Source: Rhodoferax antarcticus ANT.BR
Lineage (GTDB): Bacteria > Pseudomonadota > Gammaproteobacteria > Burkholderiales > Burkholderiaceae_C
Assembly (NCBI RefSeq): GCF_001938565.1
Contig: NZ_MSYM01000018.1
Location: forward strand, 1 to 64,000
Length of the DNA: 64,000 bases
Direction of reading: 5' to 3'
In this document: positions 47,201 through 55,446 of the stretch, piece by piece
How the letters are laid out: each line of letters starts with the position of its first letter
Numbering within the stretch: position 1 is the stretch's first letter
The notes under the pieces: generated by a model
Databases searched by the model: none
What the model saw: only the letters and a program-made list of their open reading frames with translations
What the model was told of the DNA's origin: nothing
Translations under genes and position numbers: made by a program

Positions 47201-47848
47201 AATGCACACCCGGGCTTCGTGGGCTTCAAAGTCTTGCGGGGCGGCGAACTGAATAGGGTGGGTGGCCACCACTGGCAAGTTCATGCGCTGCGCCAGCTGC
47301 ACGGCGGCAGCCACCTGCGGCTCGTCTTCGGGGCGGCCTACGCGTTGCAATTCCAGATAAAAGCGGTGCGTAAACACCTGCGCCAGCTGCATGGCGGCAT
47401 CAAATGCCCGGGCCTCGTCGCCCTGCAGCAGCGCCTGCCCCACTGGCCCGGCCTGCGCACCTGACAGGCAAATCAAGCCCTCGTTCAAGGCCTGCAACCA
47501 GGCCATGCTGATGGTGGCTTGCGCCTTGTTGGCGTTTTGCGTCCAGGCGCGCGCCAGCAGTTCTGACAGATTCAGGTAGCCGGCGGTGTTTTGTACCAGC
47601 AACACTACGCGTGAAAGTTGCGCGGCATCTTTGCCCAAGCCCTCCAGCCAGATTTCCGCACCGATAATCGGCTTGACGCCGCGTTTACGACCCTCTTTGT
47701 AAAATTTGATGGCACCAAACAGGTTGCTCAGGTCGGTAATGGCCAGAGCGGGCTGCTGGTCAGTGGCAGCCGATGTGACGATCTCATCAATGCGGTTGGT
47801 GCCGTCGATGACGGAAAATTCGGTGTGAAGGCGCAGGTGTACAAACAT
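44210..47848 (-). CDS. dnaE: DNA polymerase III alpha subunit
   Basis: Replicative polymerase catalytic subunit. It has about 1212 residues: PHP domain (FVHLRLHTEFSVIDGTN at the N terminus), palm with PDFDIDFCQGNRDRV near 397 and GPGRGSGAGSLVAYALKI, fingers and beta-binding tail, and an OB fold. The C terminus has an Ala/Thr/Pro-rich linker (about 1120-1150) before its last domain. ATG at 47848 gives the family start MFVHLRLH; ATG at 47857 adds three residues. Confidence 0.97.
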   Translation of the reverse strand: MFVHLRLHTEFSVIDGTNRIDEIVTSAATDQQPALAITDLSNLFGAIKFYKEGRKRGVKPIIGAEIWLEGLGKDAAQLSRVVLLVQNTAGYLNLSELLARAWTQNANKAQATISMAWLQALNEGLICLSGAQAGPVGQALLQGDEARAFDAAMQLAQVFTHRFYLELQRVGRPEDEPQVAAAVQLAQRMNLPVVATHPIQFAAPQDFEAHEARVCIAEGEILANPRRVRRFTREQHFKTAAQMAELFADVPSSLANTVAIAQRCNLSLVLGKPQLPDFPIPQVDGVVMEADDYFRYASQEGLKERMAHLYPDPAKRAAEMPRYQERLEFELGTILKMGFPGYFLIVGDFINWAKSHGCPVGPGRGSGAGSLVAYALKITDLDPLQYNLLFERFLNPERVSMPDFDIDFCQGNRDRVIDYVKDKYGKDAVSQIATFGTMAARAAIRDVGRVLDMSYTFCDGISKLIPNKPGVAVTLQKPPPDRKKDDKLVYASEAEPILAEREAKEEDVRTLLELARKLEGMTRNIGMHAGGVLIAPGKLTDFCPLYQQPGSDSAVSQYDKNDVEAVGLVKFDFLGLATLTILEIARKFIIQRHPGQENFAFENLPLDDKATYRLFQDGKTEAVFQFESRGMQGMLRDAKPTRLEDLIALNALYRPGPMDLIPSFVARKHGREVVEYPHPLVANMLSETYGIMVYQEQVMQTAQILGGYSLGGADMLRRAMGKKDADEMARHRQIFRDGAAKNAITQDKADDIFDLMEKFAGYGFNKSHAAAYSLLAYHTAWLKVHYTAEFFCANMTVEMDDTDKLKVLLEDAIKMGLTFEPPDVNRGVSRFEPVSDTVIRYGLAAVKGSGAQAIEAIVAARTGRGVGPLGDVSGPFKSLFDFCARVDRSRINKRTVEALIKAGAFDAIHLNRASLLASVDLAFEFGAATLANANQCSLFDMGGADDVGSSTQEPELVQATPWGVKECLTYEKTAVGFYLSGHLFDEVADEVRRFAKRPVAELLDTREPQLLAGIVTDFRIINGQRGKLGLFKLDDKSGVIDARADEALINAHKNLLKDDELIIVMGKAQPDRFSGGMQLTVTQVWDLEQARCRFGKYLRVVLGHAAHATGAGTDVAPASAATTLATPTHATPTRAPDVARLLKDYPAQREVTEQGDLWRGLQVRMALTCQGEEGAASVELQLGERAKFYPTNAALASWWAQAAPGTADIVYE

Positions 47849-47991
47849 GGCCTGCATTGTAGGAAACAGGACTCAAGCAAAACCGCCCCAGCTTCGTTGC
47901 GCCGCCTTGCCGTACCGGGTGTACTGTCTGCGTCGGCGTGCCTAGCTAGGACAATTTTGCTTAAGCCCTTAGAACAGTTGGAGCTTCTAAA

Positions 47992-48636
47992 TTGAAAATC
48001 CTGGTGGTTGATGATCATGCGCTGGTGCGCGCGGGCCTGTGCCAGGTGCTGCAGGGCTTGGAGCCTCTGGAAACCACTGAAGTGATTGAGGCGGGTGACT
48101 GCGCCCGCGCTTTTGTGCTGGCCGCCTCCCACCCCGATCTCGATCTGGTGCTGCTGGACTACCACTTGCCCGACATGAATGGTCTGGCAGCGCTCGGGGT
48201 GTTTGGCAAACGACACCCGGAGCTGCCGGTGGTGATTTTGTCGGGCTCGGCCAACCCCAGTATTGCCCAGCGGGTGCTGGCGCATGGTGCTGTCGGGTTT
48301 ATCACCAAGTCCGGTCTGAGTGATGAGCTGCTGCACGCGTTGCGTCAGGTACTACAGGGCCAGGTTTATTCCCCACCAGAGTTCGGCATCGGCCCTGGCC
48401 CATCACCCACAGAGGCAAAAGCCCCGGTTTTCACGCCGCGCCAGCAAGAGGTGCTGCAACTGCTGTTGGGCGGCTGCAGCAACCGCGATATCAGTGACCA
48501 ATTGTCCTTGTCGGACGAAACGGTGAAAAACCACGTCAGCAGCATTTTGCGGGGTTTCGGCGTGAAAACCCGCACCCAGGCGGCGCTGCAAGCCGGGCGC
48601 TGGGGTTACGACCGATCCTCCCCCGTCAGCCGCTGA
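47992..48636 (+). CDS. NarL/LuxR-type response regulator
   Basis: REC plus LuxR-type helix-turn-helix, 214 residues. Acid pocket D7/D8, phospho-acceptor D56 in VLLDYHLPDMNG, conserved Lys106 in GFITKSG; the HTH is in TPRQQEVLQLLLGGCSNRDI and following. The TTG start is supported by GGAG 8 nt upstream (47980-47983). It converges on the hybrid kinase gene, and the two ends overlap by 31 bp, so it is the likely partner of that kinase. Confidence 0.93.
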   Translation: MKILVVDDHALVRAGLCQVLQGLEPLETTEVIEAGDCARAFVLAASHPDLDLVLLDYHLPDMNGLAALGVFGKRHPELPVVILSGSANPSIAQRVLAHGAVGFITKSGLSDELLHALRQVLQGQVYSPPEFGIGPGPSPTEAKAPVFTPRQQEVLQLLLGGCSNRDISDQLSLSDETVKNHVSSILRGFGVKTRTQAALQAGRWGYDRSSPVSR

Positions 48637-50567
48637 TCGCGCTGAGCCATCAGCAAGTGGCGCAGCAAACTGCGCAGCTTGGCCGGGCGCACCGGCTTGT
48701 GCAGCAGCGTCAGCCCGGCCACTTGGACCGCCTGAATCACCGCCGGATCGGTGTCCCCACTCATCAGGCAAGCGGCTGTGGGGCGGCCCAACTGCTGTTG
48801 CAACTGCTGCACCAGTTGCAAGCCAGAAAGACCTTCTTGCAAACGGTGGTCACTGATGATCACATCGGGCAACACACCCTCGGCCAAGCGTTGCAACGCC
48901 TGCGCTGGACCTTGCGCCTGCGCCACCCGCATGCCCCAGCTTTCCAGCAAACCCACCAGGGCCGTGCGGGCCAGGTCGTCGTCCTCAATCACCAGCGCCC
49001 ACTTGCCCGACACATCGTCCGCCAACTGCCGGTCTTTGGGCAGCGCCTGCATCACTGGCAGCTCCGCGGTTGCCAAGGGCAGACTCAAGCTGAAGCAGGT
49101 GCCACGCCCAAGGCGTGAGCTCAAGGTGAGCGGGTGGTCCAGCAAGTTGGCGGTGCGCTGCACAATATTCAGACCCAGCCCCATGCCTTTGGTGCGGTCA
49201 CGCGCAGCATTGCCCACCTGGTAAAACTCGGCGAAGACGGCCTGCTGATGCTGCGGTGCAATGCCAATGCCGGTGTCCCACACCTGCAATTGCACCTGCT
49301 TGTTGGCACACCGGCGCGCCGCCACCAGCACACCACCGCGCTCGGTGTAACGCAGGGCGTTACTCACCAGGTTCAGCAGGACGCGGTAGATCAGGGTGGC
49401 ATCGCTCATCACCCACAGATCAGTGGGGCGCACGCGCAGCGTCAGCCCTTTGTCTAAAGCCTCGGCGCTCAAATCTTGCTGCAGCTGCTCAAAAAGCGCT
49501 GCCAGCGCAAACGGTCGCTTGCTCACCTGGATGGCGCGCGCCTCCAGCCGGGAAATGTCCAGCAGACCGTCCAGCAGGTTTTGCATGGCACGCACCGAAG
49601 CATCCAAATGGCTGATCAGCTCGCCAGTGCGGGCGTCATGCGGAAGCTGCGCCAGGCGCGACACAAACAGGCCAAGCGCATGCGTGGGTTGGCGCAAATC
49701 GTGGCTGGCAGCGGCCAAGAAGTGTGATTTGGCCTGGTTCGCCTGCTCGGCCTCATCTTTCTTCTCACGCAGGGCCTGTGTGGCCAGCGTGACCTGCTGC
49801 TCCAGCGCACCCTGGGCCAGGGCCAGGCGTTCGGCCATCAGGCGAATGTGGCTTTGCAGCTCATGCAGCGGTTCCTGCTTAGCCGCCTGACCGTGCAGCT
49901 TGTCTACCGCAGCAAAGTCACCCCGGCCAATGCGCTCAACCAGTTGCGTGATGCGGGTGATCGGGCGGATCACGCCACGGCTCAAAAACACGGCCAGTGC
50001 CATGCCAAACAGCAGGCTCAAGATACCAATGCCTCCCCCGGTCGCCAGCATCTGGCGCTTGCGCGCGTCCACGTTGTGGCGCGAAAACACCACCACCACC
50101 TGCCCCAACTGGATGGGTACCTGTTCCGGCCCGACCGAATTTCTGGCAAACAGATCATCCAGCGGCACATCACTGGGAAACACCGGCTGCGCCAGCCAGT
50201 CCAGCTGAGCCTGGCTGTCAAATCCTTGCTGCTCTGAGGTGATGAGTGGGGGCATCGGCAGTTGGGCGCCGTCGCCCGCACTGGCCAGCGTTTGGCCACG
50301 GCTGTCCATCACCAGCACTTGGCGCACATCGGCTTCATGCAGGGCGCCGGCCGCCAGGGCTTGCAATTGCTGCAGGTTGCCTGAAAACAGGCCGTATTCG
50401 CTGGCCAGCGCCATTTGCCGCACCACCGAACGGTTGCGCTGCTCATACGCGGTTTGCATGTCGTCAAAGCGCGCCGTCAAAAACACCGCTGCCAACAGGG
50501 TGCTGATCAAGAACAGCGGCAGCAAGGCCGCCAGCAGCATACGCGAGCGGATGTTGAGAGGTTTCAT
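48606..50567 (-). CDS. Hybrid sensor histidine kinase
   Basis: Inner-membrane kinase of 653 residues. Two membrane segments (about 9-31 and 174-197) bracket a periplasmic sensor region of about 140 residues. HAMP (about 198-250) follows, then HisKA with the phospho-His at 289 in AAASHDLRQPTHAL, HATPase with NALRYTERGG and MGLGLNIV, and a C-terminal REC with D573 in VIISDHRL. It is translationally coupled (ATGA) to the substrate-binding-like gene upstream, whose product probably feeds its sensor domain. The phosphate may go on to the convergent LuxR regulator. Confidence 0.93.
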   Translation of the reverse strand: MKPLNIRSRMLLAALLPLFLISTLLAAVFLTARFDDMQTAYEQRNRSVVRQMALASEYGLFSGNLQQLQALAAGALHEADVRQVLVMDSRGQTLASAGDGAQLPMPPLITSEQQGFDSQAQLDWLAQPVFPSDVPLDDLFARNSVGPEQVPIQLGQVVVVFSRHNVDARKRQMLATGGGIGILSLLFGMALAVFLSRGVIRPITRITQLVERIGRGDFAAVDKLHGQAAKQEPLHELQSHIRLMAERLALAQGALEQQVTLATQALREKKDEAEQANQAKSHFLAAASHDLRQPTHALGLFVSRLAQLPHDARTGELISHLDASVRAMQNLLDGLLDISRLEARAIQVSKRPFALAALFEQLQQDLSAEALDKGLTLRVRPTDLWVMSDATLIYRVLLNLVSNALRYTERGGVLVAARRCANKQVQLQVWDTGIGIAPQHQQAVFAEFYQVGNAARDRTKGMGLGLNIVQRTANLLDHPLTLSSRLGRGTCFSLSLPLATAELPVMQALPKDRQLADDVSGKWALVIEDDDLARTALVGLLESWGMRVAQAQGPAQALQRLAEGVLPDVIISDHRLQEGLSGLQLVQQLQQQLGRPTAACLMSGDTDPAVIQAVQVAGLTLLHKPVRPAKLRSLLRHLLMAQRDQRLTGEDRS

Positions 50568-51523
50568 GGCAGGCGCTCCAGACGCCGCAGTGCCAGGCGC
50601 AGGCTGATACCGTCAAAAGTCAGGCCCAAAGAGCGGGCAACATGGGCATTCACACCCACTTCAAAGTCATTGGGTTCGGTCGGGTGATCGGGCAGCGGCT
50701 TGCCTTGCAGCACCTGCCACACCTGTTCTGCCGCCTGTTGGCCAGCTTGCTCAGGCGTGGTGTACAGCGCCAGCACCGCACCGGCACGCACATACGCCGG
50801 GGAAAAAGCCACCATCGGCACCCGCGCACGAAAGCTCGACAACAAAATGTTTTGAATGGTGCTGCTGTTAAACACCAGCGGGTCGGGTAGCGCCAGCAAC
50901 ACGTCGCTGTCTGCCAGCAGCTCTGGCAGACTGGTGGACAAATCTTCCACCCGACCAAGCACTACCTCCGACAAGCTCACGCCGTAAGCCGCCGCTTGCA
51001 GTTGTAAGCTGCGCGCGTTGCCAAACGACTCAGGTCCCCATAAAACTCCCAGACGACCGGCCTGTGGCAAGGCCAGCCGAACCAATGTCAACTGGCGCGC
51101 CAGCGGCTGGTCCAGGTAAATCGCGCTCAAGCGCCCCGACATGACCCGGCCATTGCTGCGCAGCAAGCGCTCAAAACTACTACGCGGCAGCAGTGCACAC
51201 AAAACCGGCGCTGGAACTTTGCGAGCCAGCAGAACTTGCGCAGCCTCGCTACCCAGCGCCACAAAAATATCCTGGCGCGGGGCTTGATCCGACTGCAGGC
51301 GCAGCGCCAGATCCGAGGCGAACGACTGCGAAATCTGGGCAGGCGCCACACCCAACCGCGCCAGACCATCGGTCAGCGCCTGCACTGCCTGCGCGTAGGC
51401 GGGCGCGGGGTCACTGCTGACAATCATGACCCGCACCTGGCCCAAGGGCGTTTGCGCCAGTGCTGCACCGCACAGCAGCCAAGCCGCCGCACAGAGCCAC
51501 AGTAAACGCCGCTGAACCCGCAT
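50564..51523 (-). CDS. ABC substrate-binding-like protein without transporter
   Basis: Exported protein of 319 residues in the ABC_sub_bind family. A signal peptide (LLWLCAAAWLLCGAALA) is followed by two lobes (VRVMIVSSDPAPAYAQAV; AGRLGVLWGPESFGNARSLQ; MVAFSPAYVRAGAVLALYTT). There are no permease or ATPase genes beside it. It lies between a TonB receptor gene (14 bp) and a kinase gene (4-bp overlap), so a ligand-presenting role for the kinase is more likely than transport. The ligand is unknown. Start MRVQRRLLWL. Confidence 0.88.
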   Translation of the reverse strand: MRVQRRLLWLCAAAWLLCGAALAQTPLGQVRVMIVSSDPAPAYAQAVQALTDGLARLGVAPAQISQSFASDLALRLQSDQAPRQDIFVALGSEAAQVLLARKVPAPVLCALLPRSSFERLLRSNGRVMSGRLSAIYLDQPLARQLTLVRLALPQAGRLGVLWGPESFGNARSLQLQAAAYGVSLSEVVLGRVEDLSTSLPELLADSDVLLALPDPLVFNSSTIQNILLSSFRARVPMVAFSPAYVRAGAVLALYTTPEQAGQQAAEQVWQVLQGKPLPDHPTEPNDFEVGVNAHVARSLGLTFDGISLRLALRRLERLP

Positions 51524-51536
51524 CTGTATCGTCGGC

Positions 51537-53507
51537 TCAGTTTTCCAGGCGCAGGGTGATGTAAGCCTGCTGTTGGAACAAGTAATCGCGCTTGAAATCG
51601 GCATAAGCCGAGCCCAGGTTTTGCACTACCAGCGCCAGCTCGCCTCGCTGAGCACCCCAGCGCAGGGCTTTGGCCAAGCGCAGGTCGGTGCGCCGTTGCG
51701 GCTGCGGCCGATCAGCGACCAGTTTCACCGGACTGTTATCGGTGTGCAACAGCGTCAGGTTCCACTGACCGGGCAGTTGCTGGAAAAGCGCCAAGGAACT
51801 GGTTCGCTTGGACGTGGCAGTGGAGGCGTGCGTCAAATTTTCGCGGCCGGTGGCATAGGTGTTGTCAATGTAGGTCTGACCAAAAACGACCTGCCCGCCT
51901 TGCCAGGGCTGTAATTTCAACTGGTATTCCAGCCCCCGAAGATCAAAGGCGGCATCATTGCGATAGTCGCTGGGTGAGGGTTTAGTTTGAATATAGATGA
52001 GCTTGTCAAAGCGCTCCTGAAACAGTCGCACATCCAGACCCAAGCGCCAGTCGGGAAAATCACCCAGATAACCCAGCTCTTTGGCCAGCAAGGTCTCGGG
52101 TTCAGCCTGCCCGGTGGACAGGGTATTCTTTAAAGGCGGGATACCGTTCACGATGTAACGCACGTCTGCAAACTTTTCATAGCTGCTCGGTGGCCGAAAG
52201 GCCTTGGACACCCCCGCGCGCACGGTGTGACCGGGAGCCAGGTGCCAATTCAGCATCAGGCGCGGCGCCAGGGTGTTACCGGTGACGCTGCTGTTCTCGG
52301 CCAGAGCGCCGGCATTGAGCAGCCAATCCGGCGCCAGCCGCCACTCCAGATTGCCAAACAGGCGAAGAAAATCGGTGTCAAACGGCGCGCTGGTGTTGTA
52401 CAGCGGGGCCGACACAATGCGCTCGCTGCGGTACTCGCCACCCACGACGCTGCGCAGCGTTTCAGAATGCCGCTGGGTGTACTGCAACGACACCGCATCG
52501 CTTTGCGCTTCACCGTTGCCACGCACCATGTACACATCGTTGATTCCATACGACAACAACGAGACCGGAAACTCTTCCCGATAGTGCTCTTGGCTGCGCG
52601 ACAACTTGAAAGCCAAGTCTTCATCACTACTGAGGACGACCTTGTAATCCAGCTGCGCATAAGCCGAATCAAAGCGGAACGGGCGCAGCGGGTCAGACGG
52701 ATACGACTTCTGGCCACGGCCCGAATCCAGATTCAAGGCACCCAGGCGCAACTGAAGTTCGTGACCGGCAGCGGTGTACCAGTCGGCTCGCAGGTTAACC
52801 CGGCTCACTGAATTGCTGACATAGGCGCCTTCCAGACCGTCGTCAGCGCGCCGGTCAGCGCTCAGCCTGATGCTGCCAGGCCCGGCCGACCAGCCTATGC
52901 GTGCCTGCGCGTCATGAATGCCGTTTTGCCCCGTCGTCAGCGAGCCTTCGCCACCCAGCGTGTCAGCTGTGTGGCGCGTCACAATGTTGATCACCCCCAG
53001 AAAAGCACGCGCGCCGTAGGCCGCCGAGTTGGAGCCACGCAGCACCTCCATGCGCTCAATGTCTTGTAACGCCACGGTCTGCAAACCAGGTGCAACGCTG
53101 CCGATAAAGTACGGCGAATAAGCCGAGCGGCCGTCAATGAGCAGTTCGACCCGGTTGGAATAGCGCCCAAAAATACCGTGATATCCCACCTGCGGCGCCA
53201 CGCTCTCAAACGAATTGCTAACGCGAAACCCCGGCACCAAGCGCAGCAGGTCGGCCACATCCCGCGCGCCAGAGCGACGGATCATGTCGCGATCCAGAAT
53301 CGTCACCGCGCCGGGTGTCTCGTCTTGGCGCTGCGCCAGCCGCGACACGCTGAGCACGATCGGCATGTCGCTGAGAAAGTCGTTCTCCGACAGCGGCACT
53401 ACCGGCTGCGCCAGCACCTGACGACAGCACAGCAACACGCCAATTGCCAACACCGTCGGTACAGGGCGCAAAACAACGACGCGTGGAACAGGTAAAGCGG
53501 GTTGCAT
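51537..53507 (-). CDS. TonB-dependent outer-membrane receptor
   Basis: Outer-membrane barrel of 656 residues with a signal sequence (to about 34), a plug domain (about 50-170: VTILDRDMIRRSGARDVADLLRL and VELLIDGRSAYSPY, MEVLRGSNSAAYGARAFLGVINIVTR) and a beta barrel. It is small for the class and has no signalling N-terminal (STN) domain. It is first in a three-gene set with the substrate-binding-like protein and the hybrid kinase, suggesting that it brings in the sensed compound. Confidence 0.92.
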   Translation of the reverse strand: MQPALPVPRVVVLRPVPTVLAIGVLLCCRQVLAQPVVPLSENDFLSDMPIVLSVSRLAQRQDETPGAVTILDRDMIRRSGARDVADLLRLVPGFRVSNSFESVAPQVGYHGIFGRYSNRVELLIDGRSAYSPYFIGSVAPGLQTVALQDIERMEVLRGSNSAAYGARAFLGVINIVTRHTADTLGGEGSLTTGQNGIHDAQARIGWSAGPGSIRLSADRRADDGLEGAYVSNSVSRVNLRADWYTAAGHELQLRLGALNLDSGRGQKSYPSDPLRPFRFDSAYAQLDYKVVLSSDEDLAFKLSRSQEHYREEFPVSLLSYGINDVYMVRGNGEAQSDAVSLQYTQRHSETLRSVVGGEYRSERIVSAPLYNTSAPFDTDFLRLFGNLEWRLAPDWLLNAGALAENSSVTGNTLAPRLMLNWHLAPGHTVRAGVSKAFRPPSSYEKFADVRYIVNGIPPLKNTLSTGQAEPETLLAKELGYLGDFPDWRLGLDVRLFQERFDKLIYIQTKPSPSDYRNDAAFDLRGLEYQLKLQPWQGGQVVFGQTYIDNTYATGRENLTHASTATSKRTSSLALFQQLPGQWNLTLLHTDNSPVKLVADRPQPQRRTDLRLAKALRWGAQRGELALVVQNLGSAYADFKRDYLFQQQAYITLRLEN

Positions 53508-53534
53508 AACAGGTCAATCATTGTGGTTTTTGTG

Positions 53535-53566
53535 CGCAGATTTTGATCTGTGCCGCCGACGGCACA
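53535..53566. promoter_or_regulatory. Two adjacent dyads upstream of the TonB receptor gene
   Basis: CAGAT-TTTG-ATCTG (53537-53550) and TGTGCCG-CCGA-CGGCACA (53549-53566, perfect 7-bp stem) lie about 30-60 bp before the receptor start. They could be regulator sites or a leader hairpin; neither is matched to a known factor. Confidence 0.45.
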
Positions 53567-53613
53567 TTGACGTCTGTCAGTTAGGACGCAAATGACCCAA
53601 AGCGTAGAATAGT

Positions 53614-53680
53614 GTGCTATAGTTTATATAGCTATAGACGCTTTGTATTCAAGGGCTATAGGCCTAAAAGACTTATAAAA
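53614..53680 (+). repeat. Dispersed repeat at the flavodoxin-like gene 3' end
   Basis: TATATAGCTATAGACGC, TTCAAGGGCTATAGGCC and terminal ACTTATAAAA. It ends directly at the stop codon of the flavodoxin-like gene (53681-53683). Confidence 0.9.
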
Positions 53681-54235
53681 TCAAGCTTTGAAACGCGCTG
53701 TCACCTCGGCCACGCGCTTGCCGAAAAGGCGCGCTGTTTCCAGGTCACCGGGCAACATCTCTGAAGGCGACGCGTCAGACGGCGACTGCGCCATGGCGCC
53801 GGCCCAGGAGCCCACATAGTTCACATCGTTGCGTTTGGCGGCCTTGGCATTGCTGGGCATCAGGCCGGTGCCGACCCAGATGCCGTGGTGCTGCATGGCC
53901 AGGGTGAACAGGTAAGTCAGCGTGGAATGTTTGTCGCCGTTCATGGTGGCACTGTTGGTGAAGCCAGCAAACACCTTATCTTTCCACGCCTGGGCAAACC
54001 AGGCCTTGCTGGTGGCATCGGCAAATTTCTTGAACTGCCAGCTGACCATGCCCATGTAGGTGGGGCTGCCCATGATGATGGCGTCTGCGTCCTGCAGCGT
54101 GGCCCAGCCGGCATCATTGACGTTGCCTTCGGCATCAATCATCACCAGTGTGGCGTCTGCGCCGTCGGCCACCGATTGCGCCATGCGATGGGTATGGCCG
54201 TAGCCGGAATGAAAAACAACTGTCATCTTCACCAT
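53681..54235 (-). CDS. Flavodoxin-fold NAD(P)H:quinone-reductase-like protein
   Basis: Flavodoxin-type protein of 184 residues, WrbA-like in fold. FMN-site segments are VVFHSGYGHTHRMAQ and GSPTYMGMVSWQFKKF, and the loop GFTNSATMNGDKHSTL follows. AAGGAG lies 8 nt before ATG at 54235. It is probably an FMN enzyme that reduces quinones; the substrate is not certain. Divergent neighbour: the renalase-like gene. Confidence 0.85.
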   Translation of the reverse strand: MVKMTVVFHSGYGHTHRMAQSVADGADATLVMIDAEGNVNDAGWATLQDADAIIMGSPTYMGMVSWQFKKFADATSKAWFAQAWKDKVFAGFTNSATMNGDKHSTLTYLFTLAMQHHGIWVGTGLMPSNAKAAKRNDVNYVGSWAGAMAQSPSDASPSEMLPGDLETARLFGKRVAEVTARFKA

Positions 54236-54390
54236 GCTGAAAACTCCTTGAAAAAACTAAAAAGTCTGCAAGTGTGCCCGCTTTCACACAAGCCTGCCTG
54301 CGCGCGATAGCGGTTTAAGGGTTGGCTGGTGGGACAATGCGATACACCTGCGCCAGCCGCCTGACCCTATTTACCTCTGGAGAAAACAAC

Positions 54391-55446
54391 ATGAACACAT
54401 CCCCCCGCACCCGACAACACTTTGCCATCATCGGCGCTGGCATGGCAGGCGTGACCTGCGCGCGAACCCTGGTGCAAGTCGGCCACAGCGTCACCCTGTT
54501 CGAGAAAAGCGCGGGCCTGGGTGGGCGCATGGCCACCCGCGACAGCGCTTTTGGATCGTTTGACCATGGTGCCCAGTACTTCACCGCGCGCGACCCGCGT
54601 TTCGTCATGGCGCTGGAAACCTCACCTACGCTGGTCAAGCGCTGGAGCGCCAGCGCCGTGCAGATGATCAACGCCAACGGCCAGATCAGCGCGCCTGAGG
54701 CGCCAGTGAGCGAGGCGCATTGGGTCGGCGTGCCAGGCATGAACGCACTGGTGACGGGCTGGGCACAGGACCTGAAAGCCCCCAGCCAGATCGAGCTGAA
54801 CACCCGCGTGACGTTGATCGAGCCCGACGCAGTCAAACCTGGCTGCTGGCAACTGCACTCCGAAGGGGTGGACGACGCGCGCCATGTTTACTCTGGTTTT
54901 GATGCTGTTTTACTGGCTATCCCCAGTGCTCAAGCGCAAAGCTTGCTACAAACTTCAAAGCAGGCCGAGCCCTGGACGCAGCGCTTGGCTGCCGTGCAAG
55001 CTGCGCCCTGCTGGACGCTGATGCTGGCTTTTCCGCAAGCCATGCAGCCTGATTTATCTACCCTGGGCCCAGACTGGAGCGCTGCGCGCAGCAAGCACCA
55101 CCGCATTGCCTGGCTGGCACGCGAGTCCAGCAAACCCGGCCGTGGTCCGATTGAGCGCTGGACGGTGCAAGCCAGCGCCGACTGGTCGCAAGAGCATTTG
55201 CAAGACGACCCGGCCCGCGTTCAGGCCAAGTTGCTCAAAGCGTTTGCCGAGGTCACCGGCATCCACGCCGAGCCCTCGCATGTGGACAGCCAGCGCTGGC
55301 TGTACGCCAAAACTGAAAAGCCGCTGGGCCAAAGCCATCTTTTCAACGCCGAGCAGGGCTTGGGCGTGTGTGGCGACTGGTGCCTGGGGCACCGTGTTGA
55401 AAACGCCTATGTGTCGGGGCTGGAATTGGCGCTTGCGGTGGTGTGA
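54391..55446 (+). CDS. Renalase-like FAD-dependent oxidoreductase
   Basis: FAD protein of 351 residues with the Rossmann motif [17 protein letters not shown] and the [22 protein letters not shown] segment typical of renalase-like amine-oxidase relatives. It ends [26 protein letters not shown] precedes ATG at 54391; longer starts are unlikely. It overlaps gluQ (GTGA). Substrate unknown. Confidence 0.86.
   Translation: MNTSPRTRQHFAIIGAGMAGVTCARTLVQVGHSVTLFEKSAGLGGRMATRDSAFGSFDHGAQYFTARDPRFVMALETSPTLVKRWSASAVQMINANGQISAPEAPVSEAHWVGVPGMNALVTGWAQDLKAPSQIELNTRVTLIEPDAVKPGCWQLHSEGVDDARHVYSGFDAVLLAIPSAQAQSLLQTSKQAEPWTQRLAAVQAAPCWTLMLAFPQAMQPDLSTLGPDWSAARSKHHRIAWLARESSKPGRGPIERWTVQASADWSQEHLQDDPARVQAKLLKAFAEVTGIHAEPSHVDSQRWLYAKTEKPLGQSHLFNAEQGLGVCGDWCLGHRVENAYVSGLELALAVV

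Noticed and set aside
54900..54955. Repeat-like GCGCAAAGCTTGCTACAAAC in the renalase-like gene
   Set aside because: No AAGGGCTAG half, and the encoded residues fit the family consensus.
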